A stretch of DNA of 64,000 bases from Campylobacter sp. CCUG 57310 (lineage in GTDB: Bacteria > Campylobacterota > Campylobacteria > Campylobacterales > Campylobacteraceae). The DNA lies in the NCBI RefSeq assembly GCF_013201975.1, contig NZ_CP053845.1, forward strand, positions 1 to 64,000, given 5' to 3'. Below, piece by piece: positions 1 through 10,479 of the stretch (positions are counted from its first letter, which is position 1; the number at the start of each line of letters is the position of its first letter). The translations under genes and the position numbers were made by a program. The notes under the pieces are model-generated. The model saw only the letters and a list, made by a program, of their open reading frames with translations. It made no database searches and was not told the origin of the DNA.

Positions 1-1311
1 TTGCTTGCAAACGAGGTTTTAGAGCTACTTGGACACGAAATTTTAAAATCCGAATACGAGTGTTATATAAAGCAGCTTAAATTTAACGAAAAAGCTTCAA
101 ACTCCGAAGTTATGGTATTTAACGCTCCAAATGAACTAATAGCTAAATTTATCCAGACAAAATACTCAGACAAAATAGCTCATCTTTTTGAAGTAAAAAC
201 AGGTGCAAAACCGCATATAAACATCACTTCTCAAAAGAGTAAAACCCAAAGCAGAGTTGCTAAAGTAGATGTAAATCAGATAAAAGCTCAAAGCAGTCTG
301 TTAAATCCAAGCTATACATTTGAAAATTTCGTCGTGGGCGACTCAAATCAATACGCCTACATCACGTCAAAAACCGCAGCCGAGCAACTTGGAAAAGCTT
401 ATAATCCGCTATTTATCTACGGTCCGACAGGTCTTGGTAAAACACACCTGCTTCAATCTGTAGGAAATTTTTGTTTAAATAACGGAAAAGTGGTGATTTG
501 TATCACAAGTGAGCAGTTTATCACGGATTTTACATACCATATCAACAACCACTCAATGCAAAGATTTCGTGAAAAATACCGAAACTGCGATGTTTTACTT
601 ATCGATGATGTGCAGTTTTTAGGTAAAACGGATAAAATTCAAGAAGAGTTTTTTCACACTTTTAACGAACTTCACTCAAAAAACGGTCAGATCGTCATGA
701 CTTCAGACCGCCAGCCAAAACACCTAAAAGGCTTTGAAGATAGACTTAGAACCCGCTTTGAATGGGGAATAATAGCCGATATCACTCCGCCTGAACTTGA
801 TACTAAGATAGCCATTATTAAGAAAAAATGCGAATTTGATAAAATTTATCTGACTAAAGACGTGATCGAATATATCGCAACAAATATGGGCGATAATATT
901 CGTGAAATCGAAAGTGCAATCATAAATTTAAACGCTTATGCCACACTTATGAGACAGGAAATAAGCCTTGAATTTGCTAAAAATATCTTAAGAGATCAGA
1001 TAAAAGAGAAGCGTGAAAATATAAATTTAGAAAGCATAATCGAAATAGTAAGCAAAGAGCTAAATATAAAACCAAGCGAGATAAAGAGTAAATCACGAGT
1101 TAAAAACATCGTTGAAGCAAGGCGAATCGTAATATATCTAGCTAAAAATTTAACTCCAAATTCGATGCCTCAAATAGCAAGTTATTTTAACATGAAAGAT
1201 CACTCGGCAGTTAGTCACAATATCAAAAAGATAAATGAAATGATAAATGAAGATGAGTATTTTAAGATAAAAGTTGAAGAGATTAAAAACAAAATTTTGA
1301 CAAAGGGATAA
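1..1311 (+). CDS. dnaA: Chromosomal replication initiator protein DnaA
   Basis: Initiator ATPase that binds DnaA boxes at oriC, opens the duplex and recruits the helicase. The 436-residue protein has a short N-terminal domain I, a variable linker (about 70-105), an AAA+ core with Walker A GPTGLGKTH at 141-149 and Walker B ending in LLIDD near 199-203, and a C-terminal helix-turn-helix domain IV with the DnaA signature DHSAVSHNIKK near residue 400. The start is TTG at base 1, so anything upstream (promoter, possible second origin half) lies outside the window. It is followed by a DnaA-box-containing spacer and dnaN, the usual bacterial order. Length and motifs are normal. Confidence 0.98.
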   Translation: MLANEVLELLGHEILKSEYECYIKQLKFNEKASNSEVMVFNAPNELIAKFIQTKYSDKIAHLFEVKTGAKPHINITSQKSKTQSRVAKVDVNQIKAQSSLLNPSYTFENFVVGDSNQYAYITSKTAAEQLGKAYNPLFIYGPTGLGKTHLLQSVGNFCLNNGKVVICITSEQFITDFTYHINNHSMQRFREKYRNCDVLLIDDVQFLGKTDKIQEEFFHTFNELHSKNGQIVMTSDRQPKHLKGFEDRLRTRFEWGIIADITPPELDTKIAIIKKKCEFDKIYLTKDVIEYIATNMGDNIREIESAIINLNAYATLMRQEISLEFAKNILRDQIKEKRENINLESIIEIVSKELNIKPSEIKSKSRVKNIVEARRIVIYLAKNLTPNSMPQIASYFNMKDHSAVSHNIKKINEMINEDEYFKIKVEEIKNKILTKG

Positions 1312-1466
1312 AAATTTAAGATGAATTATGTGAATAAATGTGAAAAATCAAATTTAGTTTTTAACTATCTAAAAGCTGAAATTTCAAGATTTAAAAACGT
1401 TTTTCACATATTCATGATACCTACTACTGATACTAAAAGAAATTTAAAAAATAAAGGAAGAAAACT
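1312..1466. other. Candidate origin of replication (oriC) with DnaA boxes
   Basis: The A+T-rich spacer between dnaA and dnaN carries three matches to the epsilonproteobacterial DnaA-box form. TTATTCACA lies on the minus strand at 1329-1337, TTTTTCACA on the minus strand at 1339-1347, and TTTTTCACA on the plus strand at 1400-1408. The first two are in tandem. The remaining sequence is nearly all A and T and could serve as the unwinding element. In Campylobacter the origin is known to lie between these two genes; assignment here rests on position plus boxes. Confidence 0.75.
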
Positions 1467-2534
1467 ATGAAGGCGATAATTAACAAAAATGCTCTTGAAA
1501 GCATAGTTACAAACACAAATCCTTACTTGGAAAAAAAGGATTTAAGTGCTATAACATCTCACATATATATCTGCGCTAAAGATGGTATTTTAAACATCAA
1601 AGCAACAGATCACGAGATAGGACTTGCATACAAACTTACAAATGTTAAAATTTTAGATGAAGGAAATGCTACCGCAAACGGAAAAAAACTGCTTGACATA
1701 ATAAGAAGCCTAAAAGACGAAGAAGTAACTCTTGAAACGGTAAATAACTACCTTTATATAAAACAAAAAAACTCAAAATACAAACTTCCTATGTATAAAT
1801 TTGAAGATTTTCCTAAATTCCCAACTATAGATGGTAAAAATAGATTTGATATAGACGCTATAATGCTTGGAAGAAGCCTTAAAAAGATATTTCCTAGTAT
1901 AGATACGAATAATCCGAAATTCGAGCTAAACGGAGCTCTTATAGACATTAAGCAAAACTACATAAATATCGTAGGAACAGATACTAAAAGACTAAGTGTA
2001 TTTAAATTTGAAACTCCGACTCAAAGTGAATTTTCGCTTATAATTCCAAAAAAAGCAATAAGCGAAATTCAAAAACTTTTTTACGATAAGATAGAGATTT
2101 ATTACGATGAAAACATTTTGATAGCTCAAAGTGCAAATTTTGAGTTTTTCACAAAACTTATAAACGGAAAATTCCCTGATTACGATAGGGTAATTCCAAA
2201 AGAAATTAAAAAAAGACTAAAACTAAGCAGAGATAAGATGATAGAGGGGATTAAAACTATATCAATTTTATCAGATAGTATGAAGATAATTTTCGCTCCT
2301 CAAACTATAACTTTTGAAAGTATTATCGAAGATAATTCAGAGGCTAGAACTGTGATTGATTTTCAAACAGGACTTGACGAGGAATTTTTCGTAGGCGTTA
2401 GAAATAGATACCTGATAGACTTTTTAACAAATATCGAAGAAGATAGCTTTGAGCTTGGTTTTAACGACTCAAATTTGGCATTTACTGTTAGTTCAAATGA
2501 GCTAAAAACGATAATAATGCCAATAAATTTATAA
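1467..2534 (+). CDS. dnaN: DNA polymerase III beta subunit (sliding clamp)
   Basis: Ring-shaped processivity clamp that tethers polymerase III to DNA. The 355-residue product starts MKAIINKNALE and shows the three-domain clamp layout, with late motifs such as FEFFTKLINGKFPDYDRVIP near the domain II/III boundary and a C-terminal end (IIMPINL) typical of the family's MPMRL-like tail. An AAGGAAG ribosome site precedes the ATG. It lies downstream of dnaA and 13 bp before gyrB, consistent with one replication transcript. Nothing unusual is seen. Confidence 0.97.
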   Translation: MKAIINKNALESIVTNTNPYLEKKDLSAITSHIYICAKDGILNIKATDHEIGLAYKLTNVKILDEGNATANGKKLLDIIRSLKDEEVTLETVNNYLYIKQKNSKYKLPMYKFEDFPKFPTIDGKNRFDIDAIMLGRSLKKIFPSIDTNNPKFELNGALIDIKQNYINIVGTDTKRLSVFKFETPTQSEFSLIIPKKAISEIQKLFYDKIEIYYDENILIAQSANFEFFTKLINGKFPDYDRVIPKEIKKRLKLSRDKMIEGIKTISILSDSMKIIFAPQTITFESIIEDNSEARTVIDFQTGLDEEFFVGVRNRYLIDFLTNIEEDSFELGFNDSNLAFTVSSNELKTIIMPINL

Positions 2535-2538
2535 TTAA

Positions 2539-4856
<2,318 letters not shown>

Positions 4857-4857
<1 letters not shown>

Positions 4858-6245
4858 TGTTAAGATCTGAACTTAGTGAGAGATCAAGGCGGTTTTCATT
4901 AGCTCTTGAGATCTCATTTCCTTTTATTATTACTACCGGTGTTTTTTTATTTATTTTTATAAGAAATGACAATATTAAATTAGACAATGATGAGATAATT
5001 CTGCTTGCAATTTTAAGCTTGTGTTTGGTTTATTATACGGTTTATATGATATATAAAAGCTTTAAAGTAAGCGTGCTTGATAGCGTTACGGGCTCTTTTA
5101 ACAGGGCTGAAATTTTAAATTTGCTTTCAAAAAAAATGAGTAAATTTAAACACAGACAAGACGGTAATATCGTAATGCTTAAAATTAGGAATTTAGATGA
5201 TCTAAATGAAAGATATAGTTTTGAAAGTAGTGATTTGTTGCTTAAAAAACTGATTAAAAAGCTTGAAATTTTTTTAGAAAAAAACATATCCAAAGAGATT
5301 TTAATAGGTAGATACTCAAATGATAGCTTTTTGATATTTTGCATCGCTAGAAGCTCGCAATTGCTTCATTTTTTAAACGTTTTTGAAAAGAGCATCTTAG
5401 CTGACGGAATCGATGATATAGAGTTAAAAATCAAATTTGAGCTTGTTAATATAAATTATTCTAAAAGTTTAGATAAGTCAATTTCGGTTTTAACCGAAAA
5501 ATTAAGCTCCGAAGAAAATGCTAAATTTGCCATAACAGATGAATTTGAAAGCTCGGTTTGTAAATCTATATTAGATAGGAATTTTACCTTTCAAACTCAG
5601 CTTGTAAAAGATTTAAAAGATAGTAAAAATTTAAAGAGTCTTTTGGTTAAAATTTATACCGAGGAATTTGCCCTTATATCAAAGCAAAAAGCCCAAAATA
5701 TAGCAAATAAAAACGGTTATGAAGTTTTATTTGATATAAATTCTATTAAGAAATTTAGCGAGATAAAAGTAACGGATGAAGATGCCTGTATCATCGAAGT
5801 TTCGGTAGTTTCGCTTAGAAATTTACAATTTAATAAATTTATAAAAGATTTTATAGATCAAGGAAAGATAGATCCTAAAAATATCATATTTGAATTTAGC
5901 GAAAAGCTTGTTTATGATGAGATAAACAGATTTAAAGAGATCATAAACGAGTATAAAAACCTCGGCTTTAGATTTGCTTTAAATAAATTTGGCGGTAACA
6001 ACGCAGGTTTTGAATACCTAAAATATCTTCCGATTGATTTTATAATCTATGACATCGAATTTAATAAAAATTTAGATGATGATAAATTTAAAAATATCTT
6101 TAGAAATTTAAACGCTACGGTGGAGGATTTAGGTATCAAATCAATTATTAGATTTGTGGATAAGGCTGAATTTTTAGACATTGTTAAGCTTTATGATACA
6201 GATTATGCGCAGGGTTTTTATATAGAAAAACCGAAAGAAATTTAA
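4857..6245 (+). CDS. Membrane protein with degenerate GGDEF and EAL domains
   Basis: The N-terminus has two hydrophobic helices (about residues 18-37 and 45-64), then a GGDEF-like fold (about 75-200) and an EAL-like fold (about 215-462). The GGDEF active-site region reads GRYSNDSFLIF instead of GR(x)GGDEF. The EAL part reads IFEFSEKL, where catalytic members have an E-L motif, and ends in an ALNKFGGNNAGFEYLKYLP segment recognisable as the EAL fold. Both catalytic signatures are lost, so it is probably a non-enzymatic sensor or binding protein rather than a cyclase or phosphodiesterase. Start chosen at the ATG overlapping the gyrB stop; a GTG one codon earlier is possible. It is probably co-transcribed with gyrB. 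Confidence 0.8.
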
Positions 6246-6254
6246 AGGAAAAGT

Positions 6255-6920
6255 ATGCAAGAAGTTAATGAAGTTAATTTGCAAGAGCAGATGAAATACG
6301 GTGAGAAAATTTTAAAGGAATTTGATGTCGAGCGTGATCTTGAAATTTGGGAAAATAAACAAAACAGAGATTATAAGATTAAGATTACTTTACCTGAGTT
6401 TTGTTGTCTTTGCCCAAGGAGCGGTTATCCTGATTTTGCGACGATTTATCTTGAGTATATTCCGGGAAAATTTGTTGTCGAATTAAAGGCGATCAAGCTT
6501 TATATAAATAGCTTTATGAACAGAAATATAAGCCACGAAGACAGCATAAATGAAATTTATTCCGTTCTTGAAAGAAAGCTTGAGCCAAAATGGATGAAGA
6601 TTATAGGCGACTTTAACCCTCGCGGCAACGTTCATACCGTTATTGAAATTTGCTCCGAAAGTGTTTTAAAAGAGGCTATACCTGAGCCTGTAAAGACTGC
6701 CGAAGTTGCTTTTGAAAGAGAAAAAAGATCTGATTTTAAGGATTTTTCTAAACGAGATAGCAAAAGAGACGGTAGTCGCGATAGAAACAAAGATGATAAA
6801 AGCTCAAGAGCTAAAAGCGCTTCAAGAAGTAGCGATAAGCGAGGAGCTAAAAAAGAAGGTTTTAAAAAGCCTGAATTTCTAGGCGAAAAACGTGCAAGAG
6901 TGGTTAAAAAAGATAAATGA
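6255..6920 (+). CDS. queF: 7-cyano-7-deazaguanine reductase QueF with basic C-terminal extension
   Basis: Reduces preQ0 to preQ1 with NADPH in queuosine synthesis. The short (unimodular) QueF fold occupies about residues 1-135. The catalytic Cys region is FCCLCPRSGYPDFATI (49-64), the QueF motif is ELKAIKLYINSFMNR (76-90), and NPRGNVHTVIEI follows at 121-132. Short QueF proteins normally end near here, at about 125-150 residues. This one continues for roughly 75 residues that are hydrophilic, Lys/Arg/Ser/Asp-rich and low in complexity (SRDRNKDD, KSASRSSDKRGAKK), ending RARVVKKDK. The tail is probably disordered and might bind RNA. It overlaps the HD-domain gene by 4 bp (ATGA). Confidence 0.93.
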   Translation: MQEVNEVNLQEQMKYGEKILKEFDVERDLEIWENKQNRDYKIKITLPEFCCLCPRSGYPDFATIYLEYIPGKFVVELKAIKLYINSFMNRNISHEDSINEIYSVLERKLEPKWMKIIGDFNPRGNVHTVIEICSESVLKEAIPEPVKTAEVAFEREKRSDFKDFSKRDSKRDGSRDRNKDDKSSRAKSASRSSDKRGAKKEGFKKPEFLGEKRARVVKKDK

Positions 6921-8155
6921 TGATAAATGCAAATTTGATCGAGCATATCTTTAAAGCCGCCTCCATATCGCGCTGGAACGACTATCCGAAGATGACGAAT
7001 TTAGTTGAGCTTGATAAGCAGGCTCATAAATTCATAATCGCTTATTTCATAGCAAAACTAGAACGTGACGTCGATATGAACTATACCATTGAAGCGGGAA
7101 TTTTCGAGTTTTTTGCGCGAGTAGTGGTTACCGATATCCGCCCTGACGTATTTCATCAGATACAAAAGCAAAAGAGCGAACAGATAAACGGCTGGGTTCT
7201 AAATATACTTGAAAATTTGGTTCGCGACATCGACGGAGGCAAATTTTTAGAACGCCTTAGAAATTATCTGCTTAAAAAAGATAAAAAGCATGCCAAAGAG
7301 CGCCTTATCTTAAAGGCGGCAAGCTATCTTGCAACTCGCTGGGAATTTTCTATCGTATATCAAACAAGTCAGTTTTTAAGCGATATAGAAGAGCTAAAAA
7401 GCAAGGTCGAAGAGGAGCTTGAGGACTATTACGAGCTAATCGGAGTGCGAAAAATAGTGATGAATCAAAAGCTAGCCAAGCTTGTGGATCTAAGCGGAAG
7501 GCTTCGCTTTCAAAAGCGCTGGGCTCAAACTCCGCGAATTCCCGAAACCGCCGTACTTGGGCATATGCTTGTGGTTGCGATTTTGAGTTATTTTTATTCT
7601 CTTGAAGTTAAAGCTTGTGCAAAAAGGCTTGAAAATAACTTCTTTTGCGCTCTTTTTCACGACCTTCCCGAAAGCCTTACAAGGGACATCATAAGCCCCG
7701 TGAAATACGGAGTTGAAGGACTAAATGAGATTATAACGGAGTATGAGATGAGGCTCATTGACGAGCGAATTTTGCCTTTCGTGCCTGATAGCTTTAGAGA
7801 TGAGTTTAGCTACATTTTAGGTATTAGAGAGCAAAACGGAAAATTCGTAAAAAACGAGTTTGAGAATAGAATTTGCGAGAAAAAGCCAGCCTATCACGAA
7901 GGTACGATGGACAATGTAAATGAGGATAAATTTAACGCAATCGACGGTAAGGCGCTTAAGCACTGCGATAAGCTTGCGGCATTTATCGAGGCGGGGATTT
8001 CTATAAGCTACGGCGTGAAGTCAAAAGAGCTGATTGACGGCTTTAACAATATGGATAGTTTTTTTAAGAATAAGCCAAGCGTGGATGGTGTGAATTTCGC
8101 TAAAATTTGCGAGGAATTTAAAGAGCATTTTTCTCTTTTGCAAGTAAAAATTTAA
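6917..8155 (+). CDS. HD-domain protein (predicted phosphohydrolase)
   Basis: A 412-residue cytosolic protein. The HD signature is visible as ALFHDLPESLTRDIISPVK in the middle of the protein, with a preceding His in AVLGHMLVVA and a late Asp in HCDKLAAFIEAG, matching the H...HD...D metal-binding pattern of HD hydrolases. Substrate is unknown; related families include YfbR-like 5'-nucleotidases, but the extra N-terminal region of about 200 residues is not typical of those. Its start overlaps the queF stop, so the two are translationally coupled. Confidence 0.8.
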   Translation: MMINANLIEHIFKAASISRWNDYPKMTNLVELDKQAHKFIIAYFIAKLERDVDMNYTIEAGIFEFFARVVVTDIRPDVFHQIQKQKSEQINGWVLNILENLVRDIDGGKFLERLRNYLLKKDKKHAKERLILKAASYLATRWEFSIVYQTSQFLSDIEELKSKVEEELEDYYELIGVRKIVMNQKLAKLVDLSGRLRFQKRWAQTPRIPETAVLGHMLVVAILSYFYSLEVKACAKRLENNFFCALFHDLPESLTRDIISPVKYGVEGLNEIITEYEMRLIDERILPFVPDSFRDEFSYILGIREQNGKFVKNEFENRICEKKPAYHEGTMDNVNEDKFNAIDGKALKHCDKLAAFIEAGISISYGVKSKELIDGFNNMDSFFKNKPSVDGVNFAKICEEFKEHFSLLQVKI

Positions 8156-8167
8156 AAATTTGTGCGA

Positions 8168-8205
8168 TAATCTGAGGAGTGGAATTTTAAAACCCCTTCT
8201 CAGAT
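8168..8205 (-). terminator. Hairpin at the 3' end of the SRP RNA
   Basis: ATCTGAG (minus strand, from 8205) can pair with CTCAGAT (to 8170) across an A+T-rich loop, followed by A/T-rich sequence. Its 5' half is the same segment that closes the SRP RNA outer helix, so the two pairings exclude each other. Confidence 0.5.
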
Positions 8206-8303
8206 GACTGCGGCACACACCAAATTCAAGTGCTCTGCTGTGTTCCCACCCTGAAGCGGTGCTCAAAAGAGGCATTGCACAGGTCTAAGAAGAGGCGAGT
8301 GCA
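8190..8303 (-). ncRNA. ffs: 4.5S signal recognition particle RNA
   Basis: Read on the minus strand, this stretch holds the small bacterial SRP RNA core: CTTCAGGGTGGGAACACAGC (8243-8262), a GGAA tetraloop flanked by TCAGG and AGCAG, the Ffh M-domain binding site. The outer helix also closes: CCTCTTCTTAGA (8284-8295) pairs with TCTGAGAAGGGG (8193-8204) through Watson-Crick and two G-U pairs. Between them, CTGTGCA pairs roughly with TGCCGCAG. The length, near 110 nt, suits the family. A TATACT -10 element lies just upstream. The ends are estimates. Confidence 0.85.
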
Positions 8304-8313
8304 ATTTTACTAA

Positions 8314-8319
8314 AGTATA
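8314..8319 (-). promoter_or_regulatory. -10 element of the SRP RNA promoter
   Basis: TATACT on the minus strand, about 10 bp upstream of the predicted 5' end of the 4.5S RNA. Campylobacter sigma-70 promoters have a strong -10 and weak -35 conservation, which fits; no clear -35 is seen. Confidence 0.55.
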
Positions 8320-8343
8320 ACTTAAAACTAATTGAGGCATTTT

Positions 8344-8778
8344 ATGGGAGTTGGGATAAAATCTAAATTTTTGTCGTTTTTTAGAGAATTTTTTGTATAT
8401 CATCATAGATCTTTAGAATTTCGTGCGAAAATTTTTGCCGCTATTATAGGTGCTAGACTTGATCCTGATGAAGACGATTTTGCGATTTTATATGAAATTT
8501 CAGGTGAAATTTACTGCGATGACGAAAATCGCCGAGCAGTTTTAATCCAAACTACCAAAGAGTACGTAGCCAAGGTCAAACGCAAAGATCATATGACGCT
8601 TGATGCGCTGCTTTTAAGCATAGATCAAGCCATTAAAACGCATAAAAGGTATGCTTCAAAGATAGATTTTGAGCACTTAAGACGGCTTATGACGGGAAAT
8701 GAGGAAGAGACTTTGATACAGCAAAGAGTTTATGATTTCTTGCTTTACGAGGTTAAAAACTACTCGGTGAGTAAATAA
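8344..8778 (+). CDS. Conserved hypothetical protein, 144 aa
   Basis: A mostly alpha-helical, soluble protein with no signal peptide or membrane segment. The N-terminus FLSFFREFFVYHHRSLEFRAKIFAA is amphipathic, followed by an acidic DPDEDD stretch and helices rich in Lys and Glu. The ATG at 8344 was chosen because GAGG (8334-8337) lies six bases upstream; an in-frame TTG at 8332 is less likely. It stands 12 bp before the next gene and is likely co-transcribed with it. The general look recalls tellurite-resistance-like TerB helical proteins, but no motif proves this. Confidence 0.75.
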   Translation: MGVGIKSKFLSFFREFFVYHHRSLEFRAKIFAAIIGARLDPDEDDFAILYEISGEIYCDDENRRAVLIQTTKEYVAKVKRKDHMTLDALLLSIDQAIKTHKRYASKIDFEHLRRLMTGNEEETLIQQRVYDFLLYEVKNYSVSK

Positions 8779-8790
8779 TAAAGAGGACAT

Positions 8791-9504
8791 ATGAAAAATT
8801 TAATTTTATCTTTTATGATCGCGGTATCTGTTTTGGCAAATGAAGTTGATGTTAAAGACCCAAAAAACGGCATTTATGAAGTAGTTGATATGTCGATGAT
8901 AGGAAATTTTTTTGAAACTAAATTAACCGTAAGCGAGGAGAAATTTTATAGATTTGGCTTTGTGTATGCCCAAGACCGCGATATACAGGCAAAAGAGCAT
9001 AAAGACGGCGAAGCTAATTTCCCCGGATATACAAGCGATAAATTTGATCAGTGGCTTTGCACAAAATACTCTATAGACAAGCTTGCGGGCATGTACGCAA
9101 GAAATATTGACGATAACTCTTATGTAGCAACCGGAAAAACAGATGAAGACAAAAAAGTTTGCACCGGCGCTAAAATAATGCTAAAGCTAGTTATAACGCC
9201 TATTAAAAAGCCTGCTAAAAATAGCGATACCGAGTGGGAGTATGCAAGAGGAGATGATGTGAATTTTGCAAATTATATCATCCAAAAAGCAAGCGATATA
9301 AATGAGGATTTTGATCTTTCTACTTATGGTAACGACTCGACTTTTCAGGCTCCAAACGGAAGTATGGCAAGAAGCAAAAGACTTATAACGATAAAACTTG
9401 CAAAAGGCGAATACAACGTCAAAATAGAAGCTTTGAACGACACACCCGAGCTTAAGGATATCATAACTTATCTTGAGATAAGAGAGCATATCGGCGGCAA
9501 ATAA
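8791..9504 (+). CDS. Secreted hypothetical protein, 237 aa
   Basis: Begins with a typical Sec signal peptide (MKNLILSFMIAVSVLANEV, cleavage probably after Ala17), so the mature protein is periplasmic. The mature part is hydrophilic with two cysteines (LCTKYS, VCTGAK) that could form a disulfide, and has a beta-rich composition. No known catalytic motif was recognised. An AAAGAGGACAT ribosome site precedes the ATG. It follows the 144-residue gene by 12 bp and runs towards the convergent nrdG. Confidence 0.75.
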   Translation: MKNLILSFMIAVSVLANEVDVKDPKNGIYEVVDMSMIGNFFETKLTVSEEKFYRFGFVYAQDRDIQAKEHKDGEANFPGYTSDKFDQWLCTKYSIDKLAGMYARNIDDNSYVATGKTDEDKKVCTGAKIMLKLVITPIKKPAKNSDTEWEYARGDDVNFANYIIQKASDINEDFDLSTYGNDSTFQAPNGSMARSKRLITIKLAKGEYNVKIEALNDTPELKDIITYLEIREHIGGK

Positions 9505-9549
9505 ATCTTTTGGCGGAAATTTGCATATTTATCCATAGAGTTTATTTTA

Positions 9550-10239
9550 TCAAGCGAAATTTCTAAGCTCTATCTTTATGTCTGAATCTATTTTTTTGAT
9601 ATCAAAATCATTTTTTGAAGCGGTTAAATTTCCGAAATTTTCACCTGTATTTAGAAATTTTTGCAGATAATAAACTCCATTGTATCCGTGATTATGCAGT
9701 GTTTTGCTCATATTTGTAATGTCATCTTCACAAAGCAAATCCGCATGCACGGTCGTGCGAACTTCGAATTTAAAATTTATCAGAATTAAAAAATCAAGCG
9801 TTTGGATGAAATTCTCATATAAATTTGACTTTGTAACCTCTTGAAATTTATCTCTAGGAGCTTTAAAATCAAGTGCGATATAATCGATCAAATTTTCGCT
9901 TAAAGCCACTTTTAAAGCTTTTAAATTCGAGCCGTTAGTATCAACTTTAAGTAAAAACCCGCGCTTTTTAACTTCTCTTGCAAGAGGCAAAAAGCTACCG
10001 TTTATAGTGCATTCTCCGCCGCTAAACACAACTCCGCTTAGTTTGCCGATGCGTTTATCTAAGAAATGCAAAAATTCATCTTCTCCGACAAACCCTTCGC
10101 CAAGCACTACGGTTGTATTGTAGCAGTAAGCACAGCGCATATTGCATCCTGTAAACCACGCTATGCAAGCGGTTTTGTCGGGAAAGTCAAGAGTAGTAAA
10201 TGGGGTAATGGAGTGAAGCGGCTTACTCTGCACGCTCAC
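9550..10239 (-). CDS. nrdG: Anaerobic ribonucleotide reductase activating protein NrdG (radical SAM)
   Basis: Radical SAM activase expected to put the glycyl radical on class III ribonucleotide reductase. The [4Fe-4S]/SAM motif is C32-NMR-C36-AY-C39, followed by the VVFSGGECT SAM-binding segment near residue 70. At 229 residues it is of the longer NrdG-like type. The start is GTG at 10239, which lies inside the small upstream ORF in another frame (17-bp overlap), so the two are translationally coupled. The partner gene upstream encodes only an NrdD-like C-terminal tail, not a full reductase. Confidence 0.88.
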   Translation of the reverse strand: MSVQSKPLHSITPFTTLDFPDKTACIAWFTGCNMRCAYCYNTTVVLGEGFVGEDEFLHFLDKRIGKLSGVVFSGGECTINGSFLPLAREVKKRGFLLKVDTNGSNLKALKVALSENLIDYIALDFKAPRDKFQEVTKSNLYENFIQTLDFLILINFKFEVRTTVHADLLCEDDITNMSKTLHNHGYNGVYYLQKFLNTGENFGNLTASKNDFDIKKIDSDIKIELRNFA

Positions 10240-10381
10240 AAAATTTCACTCGCTCTTTGTGTTCGCCTTTTTTGCCAAGATTAAAGCTCTCAACCGGTCT
10301 GTGATATCCCATAACGCGAGTATAAACCACGCATTTAGTGCGCTTTTCTTGCAGTTTTTCTAAGATCTCTTTTTCGCTCAT
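10223..10381 (-). CDS. 52-aa NrdD-like glycyl-radical tail protein
   Basis: A 52-residue ORF with a GGAG ribosome site five bases before its ATG. Residues 17-47 resemble the extreme C-terminus of anaerobic ribonucleotide reductase NrdD: CVVYTRVMGYHRP, then ESFNLGKKGEHKERVKF. In NrdD the glycine of the R-V-x-G-Y motif carries the radical; here that is Gly25. The whole catalytic body of NrdD is absent. It overlaps nrdG by 17 bp, so its activase is made alongside. It could be an autonomous glycyl-radical domain, comparable in idea to YfiD for pyruvate formate-lyase, or a separately encoded NrdD subunit. Similarity is by eye. Confidence 0.75.
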   Translation of the reverse strand: MSEKEILEKLQEKRTKCVVYTRVMGYHRPVESFNLGKKGEHKERVKFCERAE

Positions 10382-10479
10382 ATTTACTCCTTGTTTATTT
10401 ATAATTGTAGCCGTTTGGGGTTAATTGTTTGTAAAAATATAGTAATATTTGCGTTATATTTCAGTTCAAAAGGATAAAA

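Noticed and set aside
6632-6946. Leu/Ser-rich minus-strand ORF over the queF tail
   Set aside because: It is the complement of the Lys/Arg/Ser-rich queF extension; the composition follows from the opposite strand.
8021-8275. 84-codon ORF on the minus strand over the SRP RNA
   Set aside because: It overlaps the structured RNA and the end of the HD-domain gene and has no ribosome site or plausible composition.
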